Assembly (NCBI GenBank): GCA_947626215.1 | Contig: CANQRJ010000063.1 | Location: 1-8,065 of the forward strand | Length of the DNA stretch: 8,065 nt | From: an uncultured Bacilli bacterium | GTDB taxonomy: Bacteria; Bacillota_I; Bacilli_A; RF39; UBA660 | Direction: 5' to 3' | Translations under genes and position numbers: made by a program | The notes under the pieces: generated by a model | Seen by the model: the letters and a program-made list of their open reading frames with translations, nothing else | What the model was told of the DNA's origin: nothing | Database searches by the model: none | Part shown: positions 1 through 5,385 of the stretch, piece after piece | Layout: each line of letters starts with the position of its first letter | How positions within the stretch are numbered: position 1 is the first letter of the stretch

Positions 1-17
1 GATTTTCGTTTTAATTC

Positions 18-58
18 GTAATGCCAACATTACCCATAATGAAGGCAAAACTTCATTA
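18..58. repeat. Two tandem small inverted repeats downstream of hpf
   Basis: Positions 18-33 form GTAATG-CCAA-CATTAC (6-bp perfect stem, 4-nt loop). Positions 37-58 form TAATGAAG-GCAAAA-CTTCATTA (8-bp perfect stem, 6-nt loop). Neither is followed by a T run on either strand, so they are not standard terminators. They lie past the hpf terminator in the minus-strand direction. They could be part of the leader of a next minus-strand gene outside the window. The pairing is seen directly; any function is unknown. Confidence 0.45.
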
Positions 59-78
59 AAACTCAAATCTTGTCAAAC

Positions 79-98
79 AAAAAAGTGCTTTCGCACCT
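79..98 (-). terminator. Intrinsic terminator of hpf
   Basis: Read on the minus strand, AGGTGC-GAAA-GCACTT forms a 6-bp stem (one G-U pair) with a GNRA-type GAAA tetraloop, followed directly by a T run. The stem begins at the last base of the hpf stop codon, so the gene ends immediately in its terminator. Confidence 0.85.
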
Positions 99-622
99 TA
101 TTCTGAATCAATAATTCCGTATGATCCATCTTTTCTTTTATAGATGACCGAAATTCCATCTGTATCTGCATTTTTAAAAATAAAGAAATCATGATCTGTT
201 AATTCTAATTGTAATATTGCTTCTTCTTCATCCATAGGTTTTAAAGATAAAGTTTTTCTTTTTACAATCTTTGATTCATTTTCTTCTTCTTGTTCTTGCA
301 TTAACATTTCATATTGTAAAATATCTTTGAATTTCTTTTTCAATTTTGTCTTGTTCTTACGAATTTGTCTTTCTAATTTGTCAATACTTAAATCAATCGC
401 GGCATATAAATCTTCATGAGCCGTTTCTACTCTTAATGTAAATTTTGGTGTGGGAATGGTTACTTCAAAGATTTGCTCTTTATTCCTTACTCTAATTACT
501 ACATACGCTTTTATTTCTTCTTTATGTTCAAAATATTGATCTAGATGTCCAAGCTTTTCTTCTACATAACTTTTAATCGCGTCTGTAATCTCAACTTTAG
601 CCCCTCGAATTTCTATTCTCAT
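98..622 (-). CDS. hpf: Ribosome hibernation promoting factor, long form (HPF)
   Basis: A 174-aa long-type HPF. In Firmicutes this protein binds the small ribosomal subunit, and its C-terminal domain pairs two ribosomes into inactive 100S dimers in stationary phase or stress. Residues 1 to about 98 are the RaiA/YfiA domain (MRIEIRGAKVEIT at the start, then the basic helix DKLERQIRKNKTKLKKK). A charged linker covers about 99-118. Residues 119-174 are the dimerisation domain, with the recognisable LKPMDEEEAILQLEL and HDFFIFKNADT segments. Length is close to the family norm. The ATG at 620-622 follows AGGAAGGTG with good spacing. The gene is monocistronic here, with a candidate promoter close upstream and a terminator at its stop. 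In many Firmicutes hpf precedes secA; that side lies outside the window. Confidence 0.95.
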   Translation of the reverse strand: MRIEIRGAKVEITDAIKSYVEEKLGHLDQYFEHKEEIKAYVVIRVRNKEQIFEVTIPTPKFTLRVETAHEDLYAAIDLSIDKLERQIRKNKTKLKKKFKDILQYEMLMQEQEEENESKIVKRKTLSLKPMDEEEAILQLELTDHDFFIFKNADTDGISVIYKRKDGSYGIIDSE

Positions 623-642
623 TTTATCACCTTCCTAATTCT

Positions 643-651
643 ATTATAACA
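643..651 (-). promoter_or_regulatory. Extended -10 promoter element for hpf
   Basis: The minus strand reads TGTTATAAT, a perfect TATAAT preceded by an extended TGn motif. No good -35 is visible at 17 bp, which suits an extended -10 promoter. The predicted start of transcription lies about 7 nt downstream, so the leader would be very short and begin about at the ribosome binding site (627-636). Confidence 0.6.
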
Positions 652-661
652 GAAAGGGATG

Positions 662-689
662 AAAAAAACTACTTATTTGAAGTAGTTTT
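662..689 (-). terminator. Intrinsic terminator of the csp gene
   Basis: AAAACTACTT (665-674) and AAGTAGTTTT (680-689) form a perfect 10-bp stem with a 5-nt loop. On the minus strand the stem runs into seven T residues (668-662). It lies 8 bases past the csp stop codon and separates csp from hpf. Confidence 0.88.
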
Positions 690-696
690 CAATAAA

Positions 697-912
697 TTAA
701 TTTTCAACATACATTACTTCTTCTACGTCAACGGCTTGCAGTCCTTTCGCAGTTTCAATTAATTTGAAGTCTACTGCATTGCCCTCTTTGAGTGTTTTAT
801 AACCATCTTTGCGAATTGCAGAATAATGAACAAAGATATCTTCTAAATCACCGTATTCAATAAATCCGTAACCCTTCGTGTTATTAAACCACTTGACTCT
901 TCCTCGTAACAT
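697..912 (-). CDS. csp: Cold shock protein, CspB family
   Basis: A 71-aa single-domain OB-fold protein that binds single-stranded RNA and DNA and acts as an RNA chaperone in the cytoplasm. The nucleic-acid-binding motifs are clear: RNP1 in KGYGFIEY and RNP2 in DIFVHYSAI, with the family opening GRVKWFN and the pattern YKTLKEGNAVDF. A GTG at 919-921 would add three residues (MKK). However, the ribosome binding site AAGGGAG (921-927) overlaps that GTG and sits 8 nt before the ATG at 910-912, so the ATG is the better start and gives the normal family beginning. The gene is monocistronic with its own terminator. The gap upstream could hold a long mRNA leader of the kind seen in many csp genes. 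Confidence 0.95.
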   Translation of the reverse strand: MLRGRVKWFNNTKGYGFIEYGDLEDIFVHYSAIRKDGYKTLKEGNAVDFKLIETAKGLQAVDVEEVMYVEN

Positions 913-1051
913 CTTTTTCACTCCCTTCTTACTATTTTACATCTGCTCAAAACTTATCATGTTTACGCATGACTGCAATTATGTTTTCATCGACAAAATC
1001 CGCGCGTAAAATCATCTTTGAATCAAATTATACATAAGACACGATGAATGT

Positions 1052-1057
1052 ATTATA
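1052..1057 (-). promoter_or_regulatory. Candidate -10 box for csp
   Basis: The minus strand reads TATAAT here, without a good -35. A second TATAAT occurs at 1027-1032. Use of the first would give a leader of roughly 130 nt before the csp ATG, in line with the long leaders of many cold shock mRNAs. This is inference from motif matching in AT-rich DNA. Confidence 0.4.
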
Positions 1058-1147
1058 CCTCTTTTTATTTTATACATATTGTATTTTGCTTCAAATGCCG
1101 TTTTTTATGTCTGAAAACATATCTTTTATCCATTTCACTTTCTTTTT

Positions 1148-1176
1148 TTGAATTTGAAACTTGTTTTCCTTATTTT
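1148..1176 (+). promoter_or_regulatory. Candidate promoter of agrBD
   Basis: TTGAAT (1148-1153), a 17-bp spacer, then TATTTT (1171-1176). It is the best sigma-A-like pair upstream of agrB, but the -10 is only a partial match. Inside it is the 7-bp inverted repeat TTTGAAA (1153-1159) / TTTCAAA (1174-1180). Imperfect promoters are usual for genes activated by an Agr-type regulator, so weakness would fit, but the AT-rich context allows chance matches. Confidence 0.3.
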
Positions 1177-1199
1177 CAAAATGCTTTTCGTTTTTTCAA
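1173..1199 (+). repeat. TTTTCAA direct repeat with 20-bp period upstream of agrB
   Basis: TTTTCAA occurs at 1173-1179 and again at 1193-1199. LytTR regulators such as AgrA bind paired direct repeats about two helical turns apart, so this is a possible operator. The repeats do not match the known LytTR consensus well, and the sequence is low in complexity. Confidence 0.2.
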
Positions 1200-1241
1200 G
1201 TATTTTTTTGATAAACTTTAATCGTTAAGGGGTAGTGGTGT

Positions 1242-1841
1242 GTGAAACAGAAGTTTATTGACAATTCTTTATGTATGATTCAGAAAACAAGAGAAATAGA
1301 TCGTTTAGAAGAAAAAAAATTAAAATACGGCTTAGAAGCCTTCTATAATGTTTTTGTGAAATCGGTCGTCTTAATCATTCTTTCTATTTTGTTTCATACG
1401 GTTTGGGAAATTATTGGATTAACGATTGTATATTCTACTTTACGATTGTATGGCTTTGGAATTCATATGAAAACGAGTCTTCAATGTTGGTTTACAACAA
1501 TTCCTTTATATTTAGGCGGTAGTTTACTTATTAAATATTTTGAATTTCCAATCCAATTTCATATTGTAGTATGGGCTATAGGTTTTATTTCTTTTCTTTT
1601 ATTTGCTCCTGCAGATACAAAAGCAAGACCGCTTATACATAAAGAAAAAAGAATAAGAGCTAAAATATTATCTTTATGTATACTAATCATATATTTTATC
1701 TTATTTATTCATTTAGAAAATGTTATTTTAAAAAATATTATTGTCTATGCTATTTTTTTAGAATCGTTATCTATTAATCCTCTCGTATATAAGCTTTTTA
1801 AAATGCCTTTTAACAATTATAAAACTTTTAATAAGGTTTAA
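1242..1841 (+). CDS. agrB: AgrB, autoinducer-propeptide peptidase/cyclase
   Basis: A 199-aa integral membrane cysteine endopeptidase that cuts the C-terminal tail from AgrD and forms the thiolactone ring of the autoinducing peptide. The catalytic pair is in GFGIHMKTSLQC: His75 and Cys82, seven residues apart as in Staphylococcus aureus AgrB (His77/Cys84). The family motif FAPADTKARPL lies at 121-131. Several hydrophobic membrane segments follow the charged N-terminal stretch (about 40-70, 84-96, 106-123, 142-156 and 161-177). Length fits the family. The start is GTG at 1242, preceded by AAGGGG at 9 nt. agrD follows 51 nt downstream on the same strand, forming a two-gene signal-production unit apart from the sensor genes. 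Confidence 0.95.
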   Translation: MKQKFIDNSLCMIQKTREIDRLEEKKLKYGLEAFYNVFVKSVVLIILSILFHTVWEIIGLTIVYSTLRLYGFGIHMKTSLQCWFTTIPLYLGGSLLIKYFEFPIQFHIVVWAIGFISFLLFAPADTKARPLIHKEKRIRAKILSLCILIIYFILFIHLENVILKNIIVYAIFLESLSINPLVYKLFKMPFNNYKTFNKV

Positions 1842-1874
1842 ATTTAATTATATAGATTTAAACAAAAGAATAAG

Positions 1875-1884
1875 AAGGAAGGAG
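1875..1884 (+). promoter_or_regulatory. Strong ribosome binding site of agrD
   Basis: AAGGAAGGAG ends 8 nt before the agrD ATG. It is a long, near-ideal Shine-Dalgarno sequence and settles the start of this very short gene. Confidence 0.85.
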
Positions 1885-1892
1885 TGAGTTCA

Positions 1893-2003
1893 ATGTTTGG
1901 TGATGTTTTAGCTAGCATTGCAAATTTATTTGCAAAATCTGTTTCATCTGCTTGTTGGTTATTCTTCTGGGATGAACCAGAAGTTGATAAAGATTTATTA
2001 TAA
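1893..2003 (+). CDS. agrD: AgrD, autoinducing-peptide precursor (36 aa)
   Basis: A short gene easily missed by length cut-offs. Residues 1-16 (MFGDVLASIANLFAKS) form an amphipathic leader helix that should hold the precursor at the membrane for AgrB. The core is SSACWLFFW with the single Cys at position 21, followed by the acidic recognition tail DEPEVDKDLL (27-36), close to the tails of staphylococcal, listerial and clostridial AgrD. In known precursors the ring closes between Cys and the residue just before the (D/H/Y)-x-P/V tail. The same rule here gives CWLFFW, a six-residue thiolactone with two Trp and two Phe. Cleavage after Phe25 would instead give the usual five-residue ring. The tail has Asp where EVP is usual. 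The gene follows agrB and ends 12 nt before the terminator stem. Confidence 0.92.
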   Translation: MFGDVLASIANLFAKSVSSACWLFFWDEPEVDKDLL

Positions 2004-2014
2004 TCTTTAAAATT

Positions 2015-2048
2015 AAAAACTGTTTTCATTATTTTGGAGACAGTTTTT
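2015..2048. terminator. Bidirectional terminator between agrBD and agrCA
   Basis: AAAAACTGT (2015-2023) and ACAGTTTTT (2040-2048) pair perfectly over 9 bp. Four further pairs, two of them G-U, extend the stem to 13 bp with an 8-nt loop. A T run (2044-2050) follows on the plus strand, and the A run at 2015-2019 gives a shorter T run on the minus strand. It ends agrBD and can also stop the convergent agrCA transcript. Confidence 0.85.
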
Positions 2049-2068
2049 TTATTTGTTAATTCAAATTT

Positions 2069-3340
2069 CTATTCTTCATTTTTCTTGCTAATTTTTATTA
2101 TAGTTTGATACATATTATTTCTAATATGATTTGTTATTTTCATTTCTTCTTTTTTAAAAATTGAAAAGATTCCAAGTCCATGTCCATGTGTTTTTGATGT
2201 ATAATTTTTTTCTCCTAATTTTTCTAAATCAATCATACCAGAAAATGAATTGGTGATCGTTAATTGCAAAAAATCATTTTTTTCAATAAAATCTATTTTT
2301 AAAATTTTATCATTACTTTCTTCAGAAGCTTCAATTGCATTATCAATTACAACATTTAAAGTTTCATATAGTTCATTATATGCATGAGGCGATATTACAT
2401 CCATTATTTTACTTTTAATTTTATTATTTATTAAAACATTGAAATTTTGAATTGTTATATTACATAGTTTCGCTTGAATTAAACCGTCTAATCCTGGAGG
2501 TAATGATTTTATTTCTACAGGAGTTTTGACCATAGAACTATATTTTTCAATTAAATCATCAATTATTTCTTGTTCTTTTCTATTCGCGACGGTTTTTAAA
2601 CTTAAAAGATTGCCTATTAAATTATGTTTAATTATTCTAAATTGATCTATTAATTCAATATAAAATTCATTATTTTTATTTAAAATTTTCATACTTTCTT
2701 TCATTGTAATCATTTTAAAATTTTGGTTAATAAAATAAATTGAAAATAGAAATACTGAAATTGATAAAAATAAAATGAACGTAATTACATTTGTTTCTTT
2801 AATTTTATTAATACATATTAATCCTAATAAAAAATAAATTAACATTAATATTATAAATTCATAATATGAAATTTTAATTTTTGTTACAGTATTTTTAAAT
2901 TTTTGAATAATTTTAATCATTTTTTTATTATTACATATGACTATATAAAATACTAACATCATAAGTGTACTTAAAAATCGATAAATAAATTCGTTTTTTG
3001 CATTTAAAATATTTACAATTCCTGTAACATTTATGAAAAGCATAAGAATAATATCTACTAGAATTCCTATAATATATACAAAAATGATATAAAACATTAA
3101 ATCCTTTTTTGTTAATTGAAAAAGTTTCTTACATAATATTATTAAATAAATTATGTATATTAATGTATTGAGTCCTGAAGAAATATGAAATGAATTAAAT
3201 GTATAAATAAGTGAGAATATTATGCTACATATTATTAAAATCTTATAATTTTTTATAGGTTGTTTTGATAATTTTCCAATAGTTATTATCATTGATAATT
3301 GTAATAATAAAATTGTAATTAACATTATTATAATTTCCAC
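2069..3340 (-). CDS. agrC: AgrC-type sensor histidine kinase
   Basis: A 423-aa membrane receptor kinase, expected to bind the cyclic AgrD peptide outside the cell and phosphorylate the partner regulator. Residues 1 to about 205 are almost all hydrophobic segments (six or seven likely membrane spans). The phosphoacceptor is His239 in FRIIKHNLIGNLLSL, an HPK10-like H box with Asn where Asp is common. The GHKL ATPase domain follows: N box VVIDNAIEAS (Asn334) and G box HGHGLGIF (386-392). Length is typical. The start is GTG at 3338-3340; its G is also the last base of the agrA stop codon (TAGTG), so translation of the two is coupled. The ribosome binding site AGGAAAGGAA lies within the agrA end. 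The peptide it recognises is inferred from the neighbouring agrBD, not from the sequence of the kinase. Confidence 0.93.
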   Translation of the reverse strand: MEIIIMLITILLLQLSMIITIGKLSKQPIKNYKILIICSIIFSLIYTFNSFHISSGLNTLIYIIYLIILCKKLFQLTKKDLMFYIIFVYIIGILVDIILMLFINVTGIVNILNAKNEFIYRFLSTLMMLVFYIVICNNKKMIKIIQKFKNTVTKIKISYYEFIILMLIYFLLGLICINKIKETNVITFILFLSISVFLFSIYFINQNFKMITMKESMKILNKNNEFYIELIDQFRIIKHNLIGNLLSLKTVANRKEQEIIDDLIEKYSSMVKTPVEIKSLPPGLDGLIQAKLCNITIQNFNVLINNKIKSKIMDVISPHAYNELYETLNVVIDNAIEASEESNDKILKIDFIEKNDFLQLTITNSFSGMIDLEKLGEKNYTSKTHGHGLGIFSIFKKEEMKITNHIRNNMYQTIIKISKKNEE

Positions 3341-4053
3341 TACTCTTCTATTCCTTTCCTATATTTTTTCGATAGCATTTCTACCTTTTTGCCATTATCT
3401 AGTATGAAATAGCCTTTTGCATAATTCTTTTCTATCATACGATTTTTATTTGCAATGCAACTTTTATGAGTTTGAACAAATCTTGAATCTAGCAATTCTA
3501 ATAATTCAGTTAAAGAATATCCTACGCGAAATGATACGTCATCCTTATCTGTATATATTATAGCTTTTCTTTCTTCTTTATCTCTTGTTATATAAAGAAT
3601 ATTTTTCATGTATATTTCTACATCTGTTATTTTTCCTGATAATTTTAAAGTTTTACTATCTATTTTCTTATTAAAAATTTTTTGAATATCATTCATTAGT
3701 CTTTTTTCCATATCTTGGAACTTCTCAATAAAATCAAATACTTCTAAAATTTTACGATGAACTGTTTCAAACATTTGATCATGACTTGTTACAAATATGA
3801 TTTCAGAATCCCAATCTTTTTTTCTGATTTTTTCGGCAATGTCTATACCACTTATACTATCATCTAATGCTATATCCATAATGTATACTTTGCGATATAA
3901 ATCATTATCGATTTCTTTTTGAAGTTTCTCATTATACTTTTTGTAATATTCTACTTTTAAATCTTGATCATTTTTTACTGAGATTTGTCTAATTATCTTT
4001 TTAATATTTTCTTGAACAAATTGTTCATCTTCTACTACAATAAATTTTATCAC
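3340..4053 (-). CDS. agrA: AgrA-type response regulator with LytTR DNA-binding domain
   Basis: A 237-aa two-domain regulator. The receiver domain (1 to about 125) has the acidic pocket Glu8-Asp9, the phosphoacceptor Asp60 in YIMDIALDD, the switch residue Thr89 in FVTS, and Lys111 in DFIEK. A LytTR domain (about 133-234) follows, with the family signature RFVQTHKSCIANKNRM at 191-206 and the basic end KKYRKG. Phosphorylation by AgrC should let it bind paired direct repeats at target promoters. The start is GTG at 4051-4053, behind AAAGGATGGAG. The gene leads the agrA-agrC operon, with kinase after regulator. That is the reverse of the S. aureus agrBDCA order, where agrC comes before agrA. A terminator upstream and an extended -10 sequence make the pair independent of the sporulation operon. 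Confidence 0.93.
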   Translation of the reverse strand: MIKFIVVEDEQFVQENIKKIIRQISVKNDQDLKVEYYKKYNEKLQKEIDNDLYRKVYIMDIALDDSISGIDIAEKIRKKDWDSEIIFVTSHDQMFETVHRKILEVFDFIEKFQDMEKRLMNDIQKIFNKKIDSKTLKLSGKITDVEIYMKNILYITRDKEERKAIIYTDKDDVSFRVGYSLTELLELLDSRFVQTHKSCIANKNRMIEKNYAKGYFILDNGKKVEMLSKKYRKGIEE

Positions 4054-4088
4054 TATTTCTCCATCCTTTCTTTTGTTTACCGATAGAA

Positions 4089-4097
4089 ATTATAACA
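4089..4097 (-). promoter_or_regulatory. Extended -10 promoter element for agrA-agrC
   Basis: The minus strand reads TGTTATAAT, a perfect -10 with the TGn extension. The -35 region (TTTATT at 17 bp) is weak. The expected start of transcription lies near 4082, about 30 nt before the agrA GTG. The surrounding AAACTTGTT is also found in the agrB promoter region. Confidence 0.6.
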
Positions 4098-4106
4098 AGT
4101 TTTTAG

Positions 4107-4141
4107 CAAAAAATAAATACCTATTTTAAGGTATGTATTTT
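4107..4141 (-). terminator. Terminator of the rpiB-spoIID-spoIIQ operon
   Basis: AAAATAAATACCT (4110-4122) pairs with AGGTATGTATTTT (4129-4141) over 13 positions with a single mismatch and a 6-nt loop. On the minus strand it runs into a T run. The loop contains the stop codon of the 188-aa gene (4126-4128), so the stem begins within the coding end. The agrA promoter follows at once. Confidence 0.75.
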
Positions 4142-4692
4142 GTAATAATAAATGTTTTTAAATTATTATAGTAAAAGATATTCATATGTTTCTTTTTTAC
4201 GATATTTTCTTTGATATTTTCATTACTTCCATAAATAAAAATTTGTTTTTTATTTTTAGTTACAAAAGAAAGAAAGTCATCTAATGAGGTAAATATATTT
4301 AATGGATAAAATAGAATGATTTTATTTTTTTCTTTTTTTACTAAGGTTGCATAGGTTTCATGAATGTTTATAAATATCTTATTTTTTTCTAATTCTAATA
4401 AAGAAATTTCTTTTTTATATTTTACTGTTTTTATTCCATTGTTATTTAAAAGGACCGTAAAGATTTCTTTATCTAATTCTGTATAATGAAGTGGTAAGAT
4501 TAAAGTTATTTTTTTCGATTTTAAAAGGGTTACCCAACCTTCTTTTTTTATTAAAGTTCCTAGTTCTTTTTCAAATATTGGAATATTCGTAATTTTTCCA
4601 TATTTCATTGCTTTTTTAGGCATTATAAACTCTTTTATTTGATTATTTATTTTATATTGAATGACATTTTCATAAGGATAAAGAATGATCAT
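4126..4692 (-). CDS. Putative degenerate MreB/Mbl-like protein, last gene of the spoIID-spoIIQ operon
   Basis: A 188-aa Lys-rich protein without membrane segments or signal peptide. I do not recognise it firmly. Parts line up by eye with the actin fold of MreB/Mbl. The opening, with NVIQYKINNQIKEFIMPKKA, recalls the MreB start (DLGTxNTLVY, kgkgIV, EPS). Residues 62-92, with LPLHYTELDKEIFTVLLNNNG, recall the MreB stretch IPSGITEVEKRAVxDAAxxAGA. IFINIHETYATLV (106-118) sits where DIGGGTTEVAV would be. IFIYGSNENI (151-160) sits where the LTGGGALL motif would be. The glycine-rich nucleotide-binding motifs are lost, and it is little over half the length of MreB (about 335 aa), so it would not bind ATP normally. 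B. subtilis has mbl downstream of spoIIQ, which supports the idea. The alternative is an unrelated sporulation-linked protein. The start ATG has AAGGGG 11 nt upstream, inside a hairpin. Confidence 0.55.
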   Translation of the reverse strand: MIILYPYENVIQYKINNQIKEFIMPKKAMKYGKITNIPIFEKELGTLIKKEGWVTLLKSKKITLILPLHYTELDKEIFTVLLNNNGIKTVKYKKEISLLELEKNKIFINIHETYATLVKKEKNKIILFYPLNIFTSLDDFLSFVTKNKKQIFIYGSNENIKENIVKKKHMNIFYYNNLKTFIITKYIP

Positions 4693-4696
4693 TTTT

Positions 4697-4716
4697 AAAA
4701 AATCCCCTTAGGGATT
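4697..4716 (-). terminator. Terminator-like hairpin that also covers the next gene's ribosome binding site
   Basis: The minus strand reads AATCCC-TAAG-GGGATT followed by TTTT, a 6-bp perfect stem with a 4-nt loop and T run. It overlaps the spoIIQ stop codon. The AAGGGG that serves as ribosome binding site for the downstream 188-aa gene (4704-4709) lies in the loop and second arm. The hairpin could reduce both transcription into that gene and its translation. The stem is short, so it may leak. Confidence 0.6.
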
Positions 4717-5368
4717 AACTTAATTCGTTTATATTTTTTTGAAATATATTGTTTGGATTAATTAATGTGCCATTCAAATATGTTTCAAATAAAAGGGTTT
4801 CTTTTTTTGAGGTTTGTAATTTTGATTGTCCTGATTTTGCAATCGTTTGTCCTATCGTTACTTTATCGCCTTTTTTTACGGTAATATCACTTAAAGTATA
4901 GTATATGCTTGTTAGTTTATTACTGTGTTCAATTGTCATTACAGATCCTAAAATTTCATCTGTTTTAATTTCTTTTACGGTTCCATCCATGATTGCTACT
5001 ACGTCAAATTTTTCATCGCTTTCATATAATATTCCTGTGTTTGGCATGTAAGTATTTTCATAATATATTAAAGCTTTTTCTTGATTTTCTGCCGTTTCAT
5101 CTTTGTTATAATATTCTTTTGAGACCGAAACTTTGTCGCTTGTAAATGGTTTTACGGCAACTACTTCTTCTTTTTTTTCTTCCGTGTTGTTGTTCGTTTC
5201 TTCCTCTTTTTCATCAAATACACTCATGGAATAGTTGTAGTTATCATCTTGCATTTCTTGATTTTCTAATAAATTTTGACTTAATAAGGTGATTCCAAAT
5301 GCCATAACACCTAGGACTAATAAATAAATGGTAGGTAGTACATAACCTCTTAACTTTCTTTTTTTCAT
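4715..5368 (-). CDS. spoIIQ: SpoIIQ-like forespore protein with degenerate LytM/M23 domain
   Basis: A 217-aa single-pass membrane protein. A short basic N-terminus and one membrane span (about 11-31) are followed by an acidic, Asn/Glu-rich linker (about 38-70) and a LytM-type peptidase fold (about 105-210; GTVKEI, TIEHSNKLTSIYYTLSD, VKKGDKVTIGQTIAKSG, LLFETYLNG). In B. subtilis SpoIIQ sits in the forespore membrane and binds SpoIIIAH across the gap, aiding engulfment. The zinc-binding residues of active M23 enzymes are absent: the HxxxD site reads NTGIL (Asn110, Leu114) and HLHFE reads TLLFE (191-195), so a structural role is likely. The call rests on the fold, the N-terminal anchor and the place after spoIID. 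AGGAGG lies 10 nt before the ATG. A forespore-type promoter is possible in the 49-bp gap to spoIID. Confidence 0.85.
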   Translation of the reverse strand: MKKRKLRGYVLPTIYLLVLGVMAFGITLLSQNLLENQEMQDDNYNYSMSVFDEKEEETNNNTEEKKEEVVAVKPFTSDKVSVSKEYYNKDETAENQEKALIYYENTYMPNTGILYESDEKFDVVAIMDGTVKEIKTDEILGSVMTIEHSNKLTSIYYTLSDITVKKGDKVTIGQTIAKSGQSKLQTSKKETLLFETYLNGTLINPNNIFQKNINELS

Positions 5369-5385
5369 TTTAAAATTCCTCCTAA

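Larger units (their letters stand above)
913..1241. other. Intergenic region between divergent csp and agrB
   Basis: I see no gene here on either strand. The csp side holds a 5-bp dyad (TCATG-TTTACG-CATGA, 957-972) that would lie in the csp mRNA leader, and a -10 match near 1052. The agrB side is T-rich and holds a small dyad TATGT-CTGAAA-ACATA (1106-1121), a candidate promoter, short TTTTCAA repeats and the agrB ribosome binding site AAGGGG (1227-1232). The region is a divergent promoter area, but operators cannot be assigned with confidence. Confidence 0.7.

Noticed and set aside
1844..2029. Minus-strand open frame of 61 codons
   Set aside because: It lies opposite agrD and reaches into the terminator. 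It has no family likeness, whereas agrD on the other strand has a strong ribosome binding site and clear AgrD features.
2069..3340. Idea that the agr sensor genes are a recently transferred island because they look more AT-rich
   Set aside because: The kinase is mostly membrane segments rich in Ile, Leu and Phe plus many Lys and Asn, which lowers GC by itself. No integrase, IS or flanking repeats are visible.
4053..4064. Three-codon frame ATG GAG AAA TAG just before agrA, overlapping its GTG as TAGTG
   Set aside because: The Shine-Dalgarno sequence is too close to this ATG to serve it, and it is well placed for the agrA GTG. Probably chance, though it mimics the agrA-agrC overlap.
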